64,000 nucleotides of DNA from JBCBJX01 sp964342855 (lineage in GTDB: Bacteria > Pseudomonadota > Alphaproteobacteria > Caulobacterales > Parvularculaceae), in the NCBI GenBank assembly GCA_964342855.1, contig CAYFIB010000002.1, positions 1 through 64,000 on the forward strand, read 5' to 3'. Shown piece after piece: positions 18,308 through 25,750 of the stretch. How positions within the stretch are numbered: the stretch's first letter is position 1; each line of letters starts with the position of its first letter. Both the position numbers and the translations under genes were made by a program. The notes below the pieces were generated by a model. That model did no database searches and was not told where the DNA came from. It saw only the letters and a list, made by a program, of their open reading frames with translations.

Positions 18308-18904
18308 TCAGTCTTCGCTCAGGGTGCGGGCGATTTCGAAGCCTGTCGTGCGCGACCAGGCGCGTCGCTCACGGATGGCGTCGGAGTTTTTCGCGGTGAT
18401 GACGCGGCGGCGGTAGGCGCTCGCCCGGCTGCGATCACGTGAGTGGTAGTGTCCCACCGCGCGCTGCCAGCTGCCCGCGCCGCCGCGCAGCTCGGAAAGG
18501 TAACGCGCCGCATAAAGAGCGCCGCCCATGGGGTCGAACAGCTCCGCCAGCGTTGCATTGTCGCCATGCCAGCGCAGGTTCACCTGAAAACAGCCGACAT
18601 CGACGGACGAGCCGCGCGCGTGGGCGGCCTCCGCGGCGATCATCGCCGAAATGGGGTCGTCAAAGCGCGAGGAGCGCCCGTCGACATTGATGGTCCACGG
18701 CCACGGCTCCCAGCCGCTCGGCCCGGTGCGCCCGGTCTCTACAAGCGCGATCGCCTGCAGAAGGCCGGCGGGCGCGCGGTGCACGCGTTCGGCGGCGGCA
18801 GCCGCGGCGAAGCATTCATCCGCCGGCGTCTCGCCGAATTGCGCATGCGCGGGCGCCGCGAAGGCGCTCGCCGCCAGTAAAAGGGAGACAACGCGCGCGA
18901 TCAT
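18308..18904 (-). CDS. Periplasmic SLT-type lytic transglycosylase of the flagellar cluster
   Basis: A 198-residue secreted peptidoglycan lyase. It has a signal peptide ending in A-H-A-Q (about residues 1-22), then an SLT domain with the catalytic Glu56 in A-L-V-E-T-G, the G-C-F-Q-V-N segment and the G-A-L-Y-A-A-R-Y-L helix. It lies between flhA and fliQ. The FlgJ-like protein of this cluster lacks a muramidase domain, so this enzyme probably opens the wall for the rod, as SltF does in Rhodobacter. I prefer the ATG at 18904, one base after the fliQ stop, because it starts directly at the signal peptide; 18919 is an alternative. Confidence 0.88.
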   Translation of the reverse strand: MIARVVSLLLAASAFAAPAHAQFGETPADECFAAAAAAERVHRAPAGLLQAIALVETGRTGPSGWEPWPWTINVDGRSSRFDDPISAMIAAEAAHARGSSVDVGCFQVNLRWHGDNATLAELFDPMGGALYAARYLSELRGGAGSWQRAVGHYHSRDRSRASAYRRRVITAKNSDAIRERRAWSRTTGFEIARTLSED

Positions 18905-18905
18905 T

Positions 18906-19172
18906 CTAGCCGCCCGCAATGTAGGGGAGGATGCGGCTGGAAAAGAGCGTCAGCAGAGATGAGGCCATGTAGCCCGAACACGCCGCGAAGACGATCAGCA
19001 TTCCCACAAGCTTCGGCACGAAGGTCAGCGTCAGTTCCTGTACGGAGGTGAGCGCCTGCAGAATGCCGATGATGACGCCGATGACCAGCGCCGCGCCGAG
19101 AAGCGGCGACCCGATGAGGAAGCCGGTCCACAGGGCGTCCTGCAGAATGTCGAGAAGAAGCGCCTGATCCAT
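18906..19172 (-). CDS. fliQ: Flagellar export gate protein FliQ
   Basis: An 88-residue protein with two membrane helices (about residues 18-40 and 53-78), the standard FliQ layout. The first helix contains S-P-L-L-G-A-A-L-V-I-G-V-I-I-G-I-L-Q-A, and the loop has L-T-F-V-P-K, both family hallmarks. Four copies wrap the FliP-FliR core. It lies between fliE and the transglycosylase gene with gaps of 1-2 bases. Confidence 0.96.
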   Translation of the reverse strand: MDQALLLDILQDALWTGFLIGSPLLGAALVIGVIIGILQALTSVQELTLTFVPKLVGMLIVFAACSGYMASSLLTLFSSRILPYIAGG

Positions 19173-19174
19173 GA

Positions 19175-19531
19175 TTAGACCGGCATCCGGAGGATTTCTT
19201 GATAGGCGGAGACGACCCGGTCCCGAACGGTGACCGCCGTTTCCATGGCGAGCTCCGTGGCGGCGAGCGCTTCGACCATGGAGACGGCGTCCGCCTGACC
19301 GGCGAGCGCCTGGTTGGCGACTTTTTCGCCGTTCATCACCGTCGCGACGAAATTCTGGGCGATCGCTTTCGCGGCCGGGTTCGGCTTCGTCGTGCTTTCA
19401 GTGTCGAAAATGGAGAACGGATCGTCCGCGAGAGCTTTCGCCGCGGCGCCCTGTTTGTTTCCGGCGCCGGCGCCCGCCTGCTGGCGCGCCGCCTCATAGC
19501 CGCGAAGGGCGTACTGGGATTTGATATCCAT
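19175..19531 (-). CDS. fliE: Flagellar MS ring-rod adaptor FliE
   Basis: A 118-residue soluble protein that joins the MS ring to the proximal rod. The N-terminus is low-complexity (Gln/Gly/Ala-rich); the conserved helical half (about residues 50-118) has the A-L-A-A-T-E-L-A-M-E-T-A-V-T-V-R-D-R-V-V-type pattern ending in A-Y-Q-E-I-L-R-M-P-V, the classic FliE C-terminus. It is cotranscribed with flgB and flgC, as in most species. Confidence 0.95.
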   Translation of the reverse strand: MDIKSQYALRGYEAARQQAGAGAGNKQGAAAKALADDPFSIFDTESTTKPNPAAKAIAQNFVATVMNGEKVANQALAGQADAVSMVEALAATELAMETAVTVRDRVVSAYQEILRMPV

Positions 19532-19542
19532 CTAGGGCCTCC

Positions 19543-19935
19543 TCAACGGCGCAGGAGTTCGAGAACTTCGCCGTACATCTGACGGGTCTGTTCGAAGATC
19601 GACATGTTGGCCTGGAAGCTGCGACGCGCTTCGCGGGCGTCGGCGACTTCCATCAGCATATTGACGTTGGACCCGGTGACGTAGCCCTGCTGGTCCGCGA
19701 GCGGGTGGGTCGGGTCGAAGCGCCGGGCGAGGGGCGCATTGTCCGTGTCCACGCGGTCGATCTCCACCGTGCGCGCGCCGCTGGCGTTGTCGACGGCGTC
19801 GGTGAACGACACCGTTTTGCGCTGGTAGCCTGCGCTGTCGGCGTTCGCGAGGTTTTCCGACGCGTAGCGGAGCCGCGCGCCCTGGGCGCGCATGCCGCTG
19901 GCGGCGGAAGCGGCGGCTTTCAGAAAATCGAGCAT
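19543..19935 (-). CDS. flgC: Proximal rod protein FlgC
   Basis: A 130-residue axial protein of the proximal rod. The N-terminal helix has S-G-M-R-A-Q-G-A-R-L and the S-E-N-L-A-N-A-D-S motif (about residues 28-36) typical of rod proteins. The C-terminus has N-V-N-M-L-M-E-V-A-D-A-R-E-A-R-R-S-F-Q and then L-E-L-L-R, again as in FlgC. The length is normal. It lies between flgB and fliE. Confidence 0.96.
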   Translation of the reverse strand: MLDFLKAAASAASGMRAQGARLRYASENLANADSAGYQRKTVSFTDAVDNASGARTVEIDRVDTDNAPLARRFDPTHPLADQQGYVTGSNVNMLMEVADAREARRSFQANMSIFEQTRQMYGEVLELLRR

Positions 19936-19946
19936 CAGCCTCTCCT

Positions 19947-20351
19947 TTAGGTGCGCGGCGCTGACGCGCTGACACGAAGGATGTCCATCGCTTTACGGTA
20001 GACGGAAGTGGCGAGCCGGTGCTGGCGCTGGGCGTCGGCTGAGCGGAGCATCTGGTCTTCAAGCGAGACCGAGTTTCCGTTGGCGGACAACGTATCGCCG
20101 CTCGCCTCGGCGCGGGCGAGGAAACCGTCCGCATTCGCTGAGGTCGCAGAGATATGCTCCGCCCGCGTCGCGCGCATGGCGGTGCGGCCGGTGTCTTCCA
20201 GCGTGAAGGGCTGCAGATCGCGCGCGAGGTATCCCGGCGTGTCCGCGTTGGCGATGTTTTCGCCGATGACGCTATGGCGCGCCCCTGCATAATGCGTCAG
20301 GCGCGATGCGTTCTCTAAAAGAGCCAGCTTTCCCAGCATATTGGTCACCAA
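19947..20351 (-). CDS. flgB: Proximal rod protein FlgB
   Basis: A 134-residue proximal rod protein with the G-E-N-I-A-N-A-D-T-P-G-Y motif near residue 35 and a C-terminal helix that forms the rod interface. The start is uncertain: TTG at 20351, GTG at 20348 and ATG at 20339 are all in frame. An AGGA ribosome binding site lies about 8 bases before the TTG and about 20 before the ATG, which favours TTG or GTG. It heads the operon flgB-flgC-fliE-fliQ-transglycosylase-flhA-fliR-flhB and is divergent from fliI. Confidence 0.93.
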   Translation of the reverse strand: MVTNMLGKLALLENASRLTHYAGARHSVIGENIANADTPGYLARDLQPFTLEDTGRTAMRATRAEHISATSANADGFLARAEASGDTLSANGNSVSLEDQMLRSADAQRQHRLATSVYRKAMDILRVSASAPRT

Positions 20352-20430
20352 TTCTTGGTTCCTGTAATGATTGGTAAACTGTCCGTGGTTGACAAAGTAT
20401 GAAGGACGTTAAGCGGGAGAAGCCTGCGAT

Positions 20431-21732
20431 ATGGGCGCGGAACAAAGCCTCATTGATCTCGTCGCCGACGCGCGGCCGGCGGCCCTCTATGGACGCGTCG
20501 TGGGCGTCGGCGGCCCTGTCATACGCATCGGCGGCCTCAACGGTCTCGCCGCGATTGGCGACCGGGTCGCTATCGCGCGGCGCGGGGGCGATCTCTCCGG
20601 AGAAATCATTTCGCTGGAAGACGGCGCCGCCGTCGCCATCGCTCTCGGACGTGCGGACGGGGTGAGCCTCGGCGCGCGGGCCGCATTGGAGCCGGCGCCG
20701 CGGGCGCTGCCCTCGCGCGGGTGGCTGGGATGCGTCGTCAACGCCTACGGAGAAATCGTGCTCGGCCACGGCCACGCCGGCGAGGACGCCGCGGACCTTT
20801 TCGCCGCGCCGCCGCCCGCCGCGCGCCGCCGCGGGTTCGGAGAACGTCTTGATACAGGGCTCGCCGCTTTCGATACGTTGCTACCGCTCTGCGAGGGGCA
20901 GCGCATCGGCCTTTTCGCGGGCTCCGGCGTCGGCAAGTCCATGCTGCTTGGCAAGCTCGCCGGCGGGGCGCGGGCGGACGTGGTCGTCATCGGCCTTATC
21001 GGCGAGCGGGGGCGGGAAGTCTCGCGATTCGTCGCCGATGTGGTGGGGCCGGAGGCCATGCGCCGTTCCGTCGTGGTCGCGGCGACTTCGGACGATCCGG
21101 CGCCCGACAAGCTGCGCGCCGCGCGCCTTGCCATGGCGACGGCGGAGCATTTCCGTGATGAAGGTCTTCAGGTGCTCCTGCTGATGGACAGCCTGACGCG
21201 CTTCGCCGAGGCGCATCGGGAGGTCGCGCTCATCGCCGGGGAAACGCCGTCGCTGCGCGCGTACCCGCCATCCACCGGCGCTGAGCTCGCGCGGCTTGTC
21301 GAGCGGGCGGGACCGGGCGCGGACGCCATGGGCGACATCACGGCGATTTTCTCCGTCCTCGTCGCCGGCTCCGATATGGAAGAGCCCGTCGCCGACATGG
21401 TGCGCGGCCTGATCGATGGGCACGTGGTGCTGAGCCGGGAGATCGCCGAGCGCGGTCGGTTTCCGGCGATCGACATCGTCCGCAGCGTCTCGCGCTCACT
21501 GCCGGAAGCAGCGAGCCCGGATGAAAACACGCTCATCACCCATGCGCGCGCGCTCATCGCGAAGTTCGAGGCGGTCGAGCCGATGGTGCAGGCGGGGCTT
21601 TATGCGCCGGGCGCCGACCCGATTGCGGACCGCGCCGTCGCCCTTCACGGCGCACTGGACGGGTTTGTCGCGGAGGATGCAGCGAACGCCGAAGCGGCGT
21701 TTGCGCGCCTTGCGGGAATACTCTCGCAGTAA
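20431..21732 (+). CDS. fliI: Flagellar export ATPase FliI
   Basis: A 433-residue F1-beta-like ATPase that energises the flagellar export apparatus. The Walker A motif is G-S-G-V-G-K-S (about residues 168-174), the Walker B strand L-L-L-M-D-S-L lies near 250, and the Y-P-P-S-T-G-A-E segment is characteristic of FliI. The N-terminal beta barrel is complete. It is a single-gene unit here, preceded by GGGAGAAG, with no fliJ behind it, which is unusual. It is divergent from flgB with only 79 bases between them. Confidence 0.97.
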   Translation: MGAEQSLIDLVADARPAALYGRVVGVGGPVIRIGGLNGLAAIGDRVAIARRGGDLSGEIISLEDGAAVAIALGRADGVSLGARAALEPAPRALPSRGWLGCVVNAYGEIVLGHGHAGEDAADLFAAPPPAARRRGFGERLDTGLAAFDTLLPLCEGQRIGLFAGSGVGKSMLLGKLAGGARADVVVIGLIGERGREVSRFVADVVGPEAMRRSVVVAATSDDPAPDKLRAARLAMATAEHFRDEGLQVLLLMDSLTRFAEAHREVALIAGETPSLRAYPPSTGAELARLVERAGPGADAMGDITAIFSVLVAGSDMEEPVADMVRGLIDGHVVLSREIAERGRFPAIDIVRSVSRSLPEAASPDENTLITHARALIAKFEAVEPMVQAGLYAPGADPIADRAVALHGALDGFVAEDAANAEAAFARLAGILSQ

Positions 21733-22587
21733 TCAGCGTGCGTTGGAGAGGATGAGGCCGATCTGCGCGGAGGCGCCGAGGCCGTTGCCGCCGGAACCGG
21801 CGAGCAGCTGAACGGCGCCCGCGCCACGCGTCAAAGCGGTCGGGCCCGCTTTCGCTTCGCTCAGCGCCAGAAACCGGCGGATGGCGGCGTCGACGACTTC
21901 CGGGTCTTGAAAGACGTCGACATTCTTGGAGCCGAAGACCTGCTGCGCTTTCTGCTGGTAGGTCTCCACCTGTTTGTCGATGTCGGCCTTCACGAACTCC
22001 GCCGGCAGACCAAACGCGGTGTCGAGCACGGCGCGGACCGGTTGCTGGCCCATCGCCTTCAGCCAGCCCGTTGAGTCGCCTTCGTACCCGGTGTTGGCGA
22101 TTTCGGCGATGGCGCGCTTGAAGTTGAGCGCGAGGCGCATGTTGTCATCGACGCCGCCGACCGCCTCCTCGAAAGCCAGACGCTGGTATCGGTCGGCGAT
22201 ATCCTGACGCACGTCCGAGCGCAGAAGCCGGTTGCCGGTGACGTTGCCGAAGCCGATCGCGTCCGAAAACTGACGGAACCGATCGTCATTGAACTTGTTG
22301 GCGATCGCTTCGTTCGACTCCGTTCCGTCATCGATGATCTTGCGCAGAAGCGCTTTTTTGTTGATCTCGGATGAGAGACCGAACGCCCCGGCGGCGACGG
22401 TCAGGAGGCGGATGTCGCTGACGAGTTCGCTGGAGTCCTCGACGGCGGCGGCGTTCTCCAGAAAATAGTCGACATTTCGCTGGATCTCGAACGACTTCGA
22501 GAACGTGTCGAACTGACGATCGAACGTGTTCTGAAGCAGCTTCCAGCCCACCACGCCGGAAATCGGAATGAGAGGCTGGAAGGTCAT
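21733..22587 (-). CDS. DUF1217 family flagellar-cluster protein
   Basis: A 284-residue soluble helical protein of the DUF1217 type, a family found mainly in alphaproteobacterial flagellar clusters and without a proven role. It is rich in N/D/R and has two similar helical halves with A-F-G-L-S-S-E and F-R-Q-F-S-D-A-I-G-F-type segments. I prefer the ATG at 22587, four bases after the flbT stop; the frame extending to 22629 would overlap flbT. It ends directly at the fliI stop in convergent orientation. It is last in the flagellin-flaF-flbT block, so a link to filament production is a fair guess. Confidence 0.8.
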   Translation of the reverse strand: MTFQPLIPISGVVGWKLLQNTFDRQFDTFSKSFEIQRNVDYFLENAAAVEDSSELVSDIRLLTVAAGAFGLSSEINKKALLRKIIDDGTESNEAIANKFNDDRFRQFSDAIGFGNVTGNRLLRSDVRQDIADRYQRLAFEEAVGGVDDNMRLALNFKRAIAEIANTGYEGDSTGWLKAMGQQPVRAVLDTAFGLPAEFVKADIDKQVETYQQKAQQVFGSKNVDVFQDPEVVDAAIRRFLALSEAKAGPTALTRGAGAVQLLAGSGGNGLGASAQIGLILSNAR

Positions 22588-22591
22588 GTGA

Positions 22592-23035
22592 CTACGCTTC
22601 AGCGGGCTCGGCGAACTGGTCGTCGCCAAGGCGCGGCGGCGCGACGCCGAGGAGGGTCGCCTCCAGCGCGAGAAGGCCCTGAAGCTGCTTCATCACGCGG
22701 TAGAGGTTGCGTTGACGGAACGCGCGGATCGCCTCGTCGATGATTTTCTCGCCGTCTGTATCGGCGAAAACGCTGGTCAACTGGTCGAGGCCGAGATCGA
22801 TCTGGCGGTTCGCTTCGTCCGGGTCCGCTTCGCCCGCGACCGCGAGCTGAGCGATGTAATAGACGCGCTTCACCGGCGTATCGACATCATCCGGGTGCAG
22901 GGCGTCGCGAAGGCGCAGGACATGAGCGCTCTCGGTCTTGATTTTCAGCTGCGCGCGACGGTCGCCGTTCTGCATGACGACGCCGTTGACGAGCACCTGT
23001 TCATAGGGGCGGAGTTTGAGGACGAGACCGGCCAT
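22592..23035 (-). CDS. flbT: Flagellin mRNA regulator FlbT
   Basis: A 147-residue protein of the FlbT family. In Caulobacter, FlbT binds flagellin mRNA and limits its translation until the hook is finished. The N-terminus L-V-L-K-L-R-P-Y-E-Q-V-L-V-N-G-V-V-M-Q-N-G, followed by R-R-A-Q-L and later V-Y-Y-I-A-Q-L, fits the family well. The start shares one base with the flaF stop, a typical pairing of these two regulators. It lies two genes downstream of flagellin. Confidence 0.95.
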   Translation of the reverse strand: MAGLVLKLRPYEQVLVNGVVMQNGDRRAQLKIKTESAHVLRLRDALHPDDVDTPVKRVYYIAQLAVAGEADPDEANRQIDLGLDQLTSVFADTDGEKIIDEAIRAFRQRNLYRVMKQLQGLLALEATLLGVAPPRLGDDQFAEPAEA

Positions 23036-23421
23036 TATTCCGCTCCGTCCGTGTTCACATCGCCACGCAGCCCCCGCATGATCGCGGTGTTGATCTCCAC
23101 GAGGATCGACGGATCTTCGTTTCCTTCAAGCACCTGCGCGGTGTGCTTACGGGTGAATTCGGCGAGGTTGAAAAGTTTCGCGCGAAGCTCAAGCGGCAGC
23201 TCGTTGTTGTCGCTCGCGACGTCGCTTGCGATGATGAGCCAGAGCTTGAGATTTTCGTGCATGGCTTCGGCGAGCTTCGGAAAGCTTGCTTCGGAGCCGG
23301 ATATCGCCGCCGTGATGCGACGCGTGACTTGGGCGAAGACTTTGTACTCCACCTGGCGCGGGGCGCCTGTCGAGCGCGCGGATTGCGCGTAGCCGTTTTC
23401 GGCCAGAGCTGAATCGAACAT
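23035..23421 (-). CDS. flaF: Flagellin synthesis regulator FlaF
   Basis: A 128-residue protein of the FlaF family. FlaF acts with FlbT and is needed for flagellin secretion or translation in alphaproteobacteria. The region E-Y-K-V-F-A-Q-V-T-R-R, the N-L-K-L-W-L-I-I-A-S-D-V-A segment and L-F-N-L-A-E-F-T-R-K-H match the family's helical repeats. It lies about 100 bases downstream of the flagellin stop, beyond a hairpin, and is coupled to flbT. Confidence 0.94.
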   Translation of the reverse strand: MFDSALAENGYAQSARSTGAPRQVEYKVFAQVTRRITAAISGSEASFPKLAEAMHENLKLWLIIASDVASDNNELPLELRAKLFNLAEFTRKHTAQVLEGNEDPSILVEINTAIMRGLRGDVNTDGAE

Positions 23422-23483
23422 CGTTCCTCTCGCTTTTCTCCGTCAGCGGACGCATTCGATGTCCGCTTTCGGCGAGCAGGGTC

Positions 23484-23507
23484 CGGGGACGGACTGAGCC
23501 GTCCCCG
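23484..23507 (-). terminator. Hairpin after the flagellin gene
   Basis: CGGGGACGG (23484-23492) and CCGTCCCCG (23499-23507) form a perfect 9-base stem with a 6-base loop 14 bases after the flagellin stop. It has no T-run. It may partly terminate the flagellin message or stabilise its 3' end, so that flaF-flbT are made at a lower level by read-through. Confidence 0.55.
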
Positions 23508-23520
23508 AACGAAGCTGTTA

Positions 23521-24726
23521 TTACCGGAACAGCGACAGGATGTTCTGCGGCTGCGAGTTCGCGATGCCGAGAGCCTGAATGCCGAGCTGCTGCTGGACCT
23601 GCAGGGACTGCAGGCGAGCCGAAGCCGCTTCGAGGTCGGAGTCCCGAAGGGCGCCGATACCGGTGTTCAGAGAGTCGACCAGGTTGGTGACGAACTCGTT
23701 CTGAATTTCGATCCGCCGTTCAGATGAACCGAACGCCGCGGCGGCGTCGATACCGGTCTGGATCAGCGTTTCGATGTCGTCGAGTGCGTCGGAGAGCTGC
23801 GTCGCATCCGTCGTATCGACGTCAAGGCCGGCGAGCTCGGAGAGGCCGCCGCCGTTCGTGCCGCCCGACTGGGTGTCGGAGGCGAAGTTGACCGAAAGGC
23901 CCGAGTTGTTGGTGATCGCTACGGTCGCGGCGCCCGTGGTCGGGTCCGTGATCGTGCCGGCCGCAGCCGTGATGCCCGTGAGGCCAGCGTCGTTGATCTG
24001 AGCGGCGAGGTTGGTCACCGCGTCATTGACGTCTTCACCATCGGCGAGAACGTATTGGAACGTCTCGGTGCCGACCGCGATTTCATAGCCGTCGCCTTCA
24101 GCGGCCGTGTACGAAGCAGCCGTGAAGGTGGAGGTCTGCGTCGTACCGTCCGCGATGGCGCCGGAGTTGGAGTCGGCGTTGGTGACGTTGGCGACGTTAC
24201 CGCCGGAGCCGAAGACTTCAGCCGTCACTTCCAGGTTCTGGCGGGAGACGGTGATGGTCGAGGCTTCGACGCCCGAGGTGGAGCGGTCAAGCGACGCGAG
24301 AACGTCGATGTCGCCGGTACCTTTAACGAGCGAGAGGCCGTTGAACTGGGCGGCGTCCACGATAGAGGTGATCTGGTTGCGGAGGTTGCCGATGTCCGTC
24401 TGGATCTTCTCGCGGTCGACGTTGTCTTCCTGAGCCGCGACGACCAGGCCTTTGATCTCTTGCAGAAGACCGGTGACCTGCTCCGAAGCCGAACGCGCGA
24501 CGGCGACGGTGGACTTCCCGAGGTTCAGCGATTCACCGATCTTTTCGAAGCCGCCGACGTCGGATTCGATGACCGTGGAGACCGCCCAGATGGCCGCGTT
24601 GTCGGCGGCGGAGGCGATTTTCTTGCCGGTCGAAATTTCGGTGGTGATGTCGCCGATGTTTTTGTTGATGCCGCGAAGGGTCTGCAGGGCGACTTGGGAG
24701 TTGACGTTCGTAAGAATGGAGGCCAT
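23521..24726 (-). CDS. Flagellin
   Basis: The 401-residue filament subunit. The N-terminal D0/D1 region (S-I-L-T-N-V-N-S-Q-V-A-L-Q-T-L, then G-K-K-I-A-S-A-A-D-N-A-A) and the C-terminal region (Q-Q-L-G-I-Q-A-L-G-I-A-N, then Q-N-I-L-S-L-F-R) are typical. The middle (about residues 175-290) is a variable, Thr/Ala/Gly-rich domain exposed on the filament. I chose the ATG at 24726, with AGGAAC just upstream; an in-frame ATG at 24744 adds six residues not expected in flagellin. It is the only flagellin gene in the window. A sigma-54-like promoter lies about 50 bases upstream. Confidence 0.95.
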   Translation of the reverse strand: MASILTNVNSQVALQTLRGINKNIGDITTEISTGKKIASAADNAAIWAVSTVIESDVGGFEKIGESLNLGKSTVAVARSASEQVTGLLQEIKGLVVAAQEDNVDREKIQTDIGNLRNQITSIVDAAQFNGLSLVKGTGDIDVLASLDRSTSGVEASTITVSRQNLEVTAEVFGSGGNVANVTNADSNSGAIADGTTQTSTFTAASYTAAEGDGYEIAVGTETFQYVLADGEDVNDAVTNLAAQINDAGLTGITAAAGTITDPTTGAATVAITNNSGLSVNFASDTQSGGTNGGGLSELAGLDVDTTDATQLSDALDDIETLIQTGIDAAAAFGSSERRIEIQNEFVTNLVDSLNTGIGALRDSDLEAASARLQSLQVQQQLGIQALGIANSQPQNILSLFR

Positions 24727-24773
24727 TTGCCTGTTCCTTTTCAATCAGAATACGGCGCGTTCGACGCCGCGAT

Positions 24774-24789
24774 CACAATAACTCCGCCA
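24774..24789 (-). promoter_or_regulatory. Candidate sigma-54 promoter of flagellin
   Basis: On the minus strand the region reads TGGC, seven bases, then TTGTG. It matches the TGGCAC-N5-TTGC consensus in spacing and in seven of the eight core bases, with T in place of the final C. The predicted transcription start near 24764 would leave a leader of about 38 bases. Flagellin genes in related bacteria use sigma-54, so the site is plausible, but the change in the -12 element lowers certainty. Confidence 0.5.
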
Positions 24790-24889
24790 TCCGTTCGAGA
24801 TGGGGGAGCCGACCCTCGGAGCGGCGTGAGCCCCGTTGGTCTGCGGATCGTCCTTCTGACGTTTGGAGGCAAAGAGACGCCGCCCCCAT

Positions 24890-24907
24890 GTCGGCAGTTC
24901 CGCCGAC
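24890..24907. promoter_or_regulatory. Palindrome upstream of flagellin, candidate FlbD-type enhancer site
   Basis: GTCGGC (24890-24895) and GCCGAC (24902-24907) form a perfect 6-base inverted repeat with a 6-base spacer, about 100 bases upstream of the candidate sigma-54 promoter. That is the expected distance for an enhancer bound by a FlbD-like activator. The activator gene is not in this window. Confidence 0.35.
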
Positions 24908-24932
24908 AAACCTGATCTTTAAGGGGTAATCC

Positions 24933-24947
24933 ATAAGACACTCTTAA
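24933..24947 (-). promoter_or_regulatory. Candidate CtrA-type box between flagellin and the flgN-like gene
   Basis: On the minus strand the sequence reads TTAA-N7-TTAT, one base away from TTAA-N7-TTAA. It lies in an AT-rich part of the 263-base gap between the flgN-like gene and flagellin, about 207 bases from the flagellin ATG, so it could act from a distance or on an upstream promoter. Evidence is motif similarity only. Confidence 0.3.
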
Positions 24948-24989
24948 AATCAAAGCGTCGATGAATTGTCCCTAAACGAAACACTTTAC

Positions 24990-25364
24990 CTAAACGCGAC
25001 GCTGGGAAGACGGGGAGGGCGTGGAATCAACGCGCTCTCCCGTCCGTCCGTAAGCGCCGGTGGAGACTGATTCACTACGGATACGCTCAATGCGGCGCCG
25101 AGCGGTGGCGACGCCTTCGCGCGCGGCCTGAAAGACGGCGCCGGCGCGTTCAGCGGCTTTGCGCAGGCGCGCGAGCGCGGCTTCCGCTTCCGCCTTGTCC
25201 ACGGGGTCGAGCCGTGAGGCGTCGATCTTTTCAAGGGATTCCGCGATGCGCTCGCCGAGCGTCGCAGCCGATTTGTAGTCGCCCGCACGAACGGCGGCAC
25301 ACTGACGGTCCAGTAGGCCAGTGATCTCGGACTCAAAGCGGACAAATGGGTTCATGCGGTTCAT
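24990..25364 (-). CDS. FlgN-like export chaperone (candidate)
   Basis: A 124-residue helical protein with a long coiled region (about residues 8-95) and a polar tail with a T-G-A-Y-G-R-T-G pattern. Its size, helix layout and place next to a FlgJ-like gene match FlgN-type chaperones, which protect the hook-junction proteins FlgK and FlgL before export. Sequence conservation is low in this family, so the name is a candidate only. The ATG at 25364 overlaps the preceding stop in an ATGA junction. A shifted frame to 24986 is antisense-like and is not preferred. Confidence 0.65.
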   Translation of the reverse strand: MNRMNPFVRFESEITGLLDRQCAAVRAGDYKSAATLGERIAESLEKIDASRLDPVDKAEAEAALARLRKAAERAGAVFQAAREGVATARRRIERIRSESVSTGAYGRTGERVDSTPSPSSQRRV

Positions 25365-25654
25365 TTCAGGCGCTCCGCCATGGATTCGTACACCTTTTCC
25401 GCAAGGCCGAAGGAGTTCTTCTCCACCATGGCGCTCGCATATTCATCGACCATCATCGCCGCGAAAGCGTCCTCGCCGAGGCCGCCGCCGAAGGCTTCCG
25501 GCGTCTTCCCGAGATCAGCGAGCTTCAGCATTTCTGAGAGAAACTGCGCCTCAAACGCTTTCGCCTGCTCCCACATCAGCGGGTCGCGCTGGGGCGTCTC
25601 GGCCGCTTTTGTTGCGGCTGCCGCGAGCGGAGAGGGAGTGACGGACGAAATCAT
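25361..25654 (-). CDS. flgJ: FlgJ-like rod-binding protein without muramidase domain
   Basis: A 97-residue protein matching only the N-terminal rod-binding domain of FlgJ. Marks are the W-E-Q-A-K-A-F-E-A-Q-F-L-S-E-M-L segment, a G-G-G-L-G-E-D-A-F motif and the M-M-V-D-E-Y-A region. Enterobacterial FlgJ is about 310 residues, with a muramidase half that is missing here, as is common in alphaproteobacteria (also called CheL). The wall-cutting role is probably taken by the SLT transglycosylase at 18308-18904. It starts in the shared region with fliK. Confidence 0.9.
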   Translation of the reverse strand: MISSVTPSPLAAAATKAAETPQRDPLMWEQAKAFEAQFLSEMLKLADLGKTPEAFGGGLGEDAFAAMMVDEYASAMVEKNSFGLAEKVYESMAERLK

Positions 25655-25681
25655 GCGGCCAGCATAACCCCGGATATAGTC

Positions 25682-25694
25682 AATGATCCGTTAC
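25682..25694 (-). promoter_or_regulatory. Conserved 13-base element upstream of flgJ
   Basis: The 13 bases (plus strand aatgatccgttac) match aatgatccattac at 46301-46313, upstream of flgE, in 12 of 13 positions. Both lie upstream of minus-strand flagellar genes, 28 and 63 bases before the start codons. They may share a regulator. Confidence 0.35.
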
Positions 25695-25750
25695 CGGAGC
25701 GGCAAGACTTTCGAAATATCTGCGGCGCATTCTGCAGGCCGAAGTCTAGA

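Noticed and set aside
16464..18416. A 650-codon open frame on the plus strand over flhA
   Set aside because: FlhA on the minus strand is certain. The plus frame is an Arg/Asp/His-rich mirror of it and has no conserved segment.
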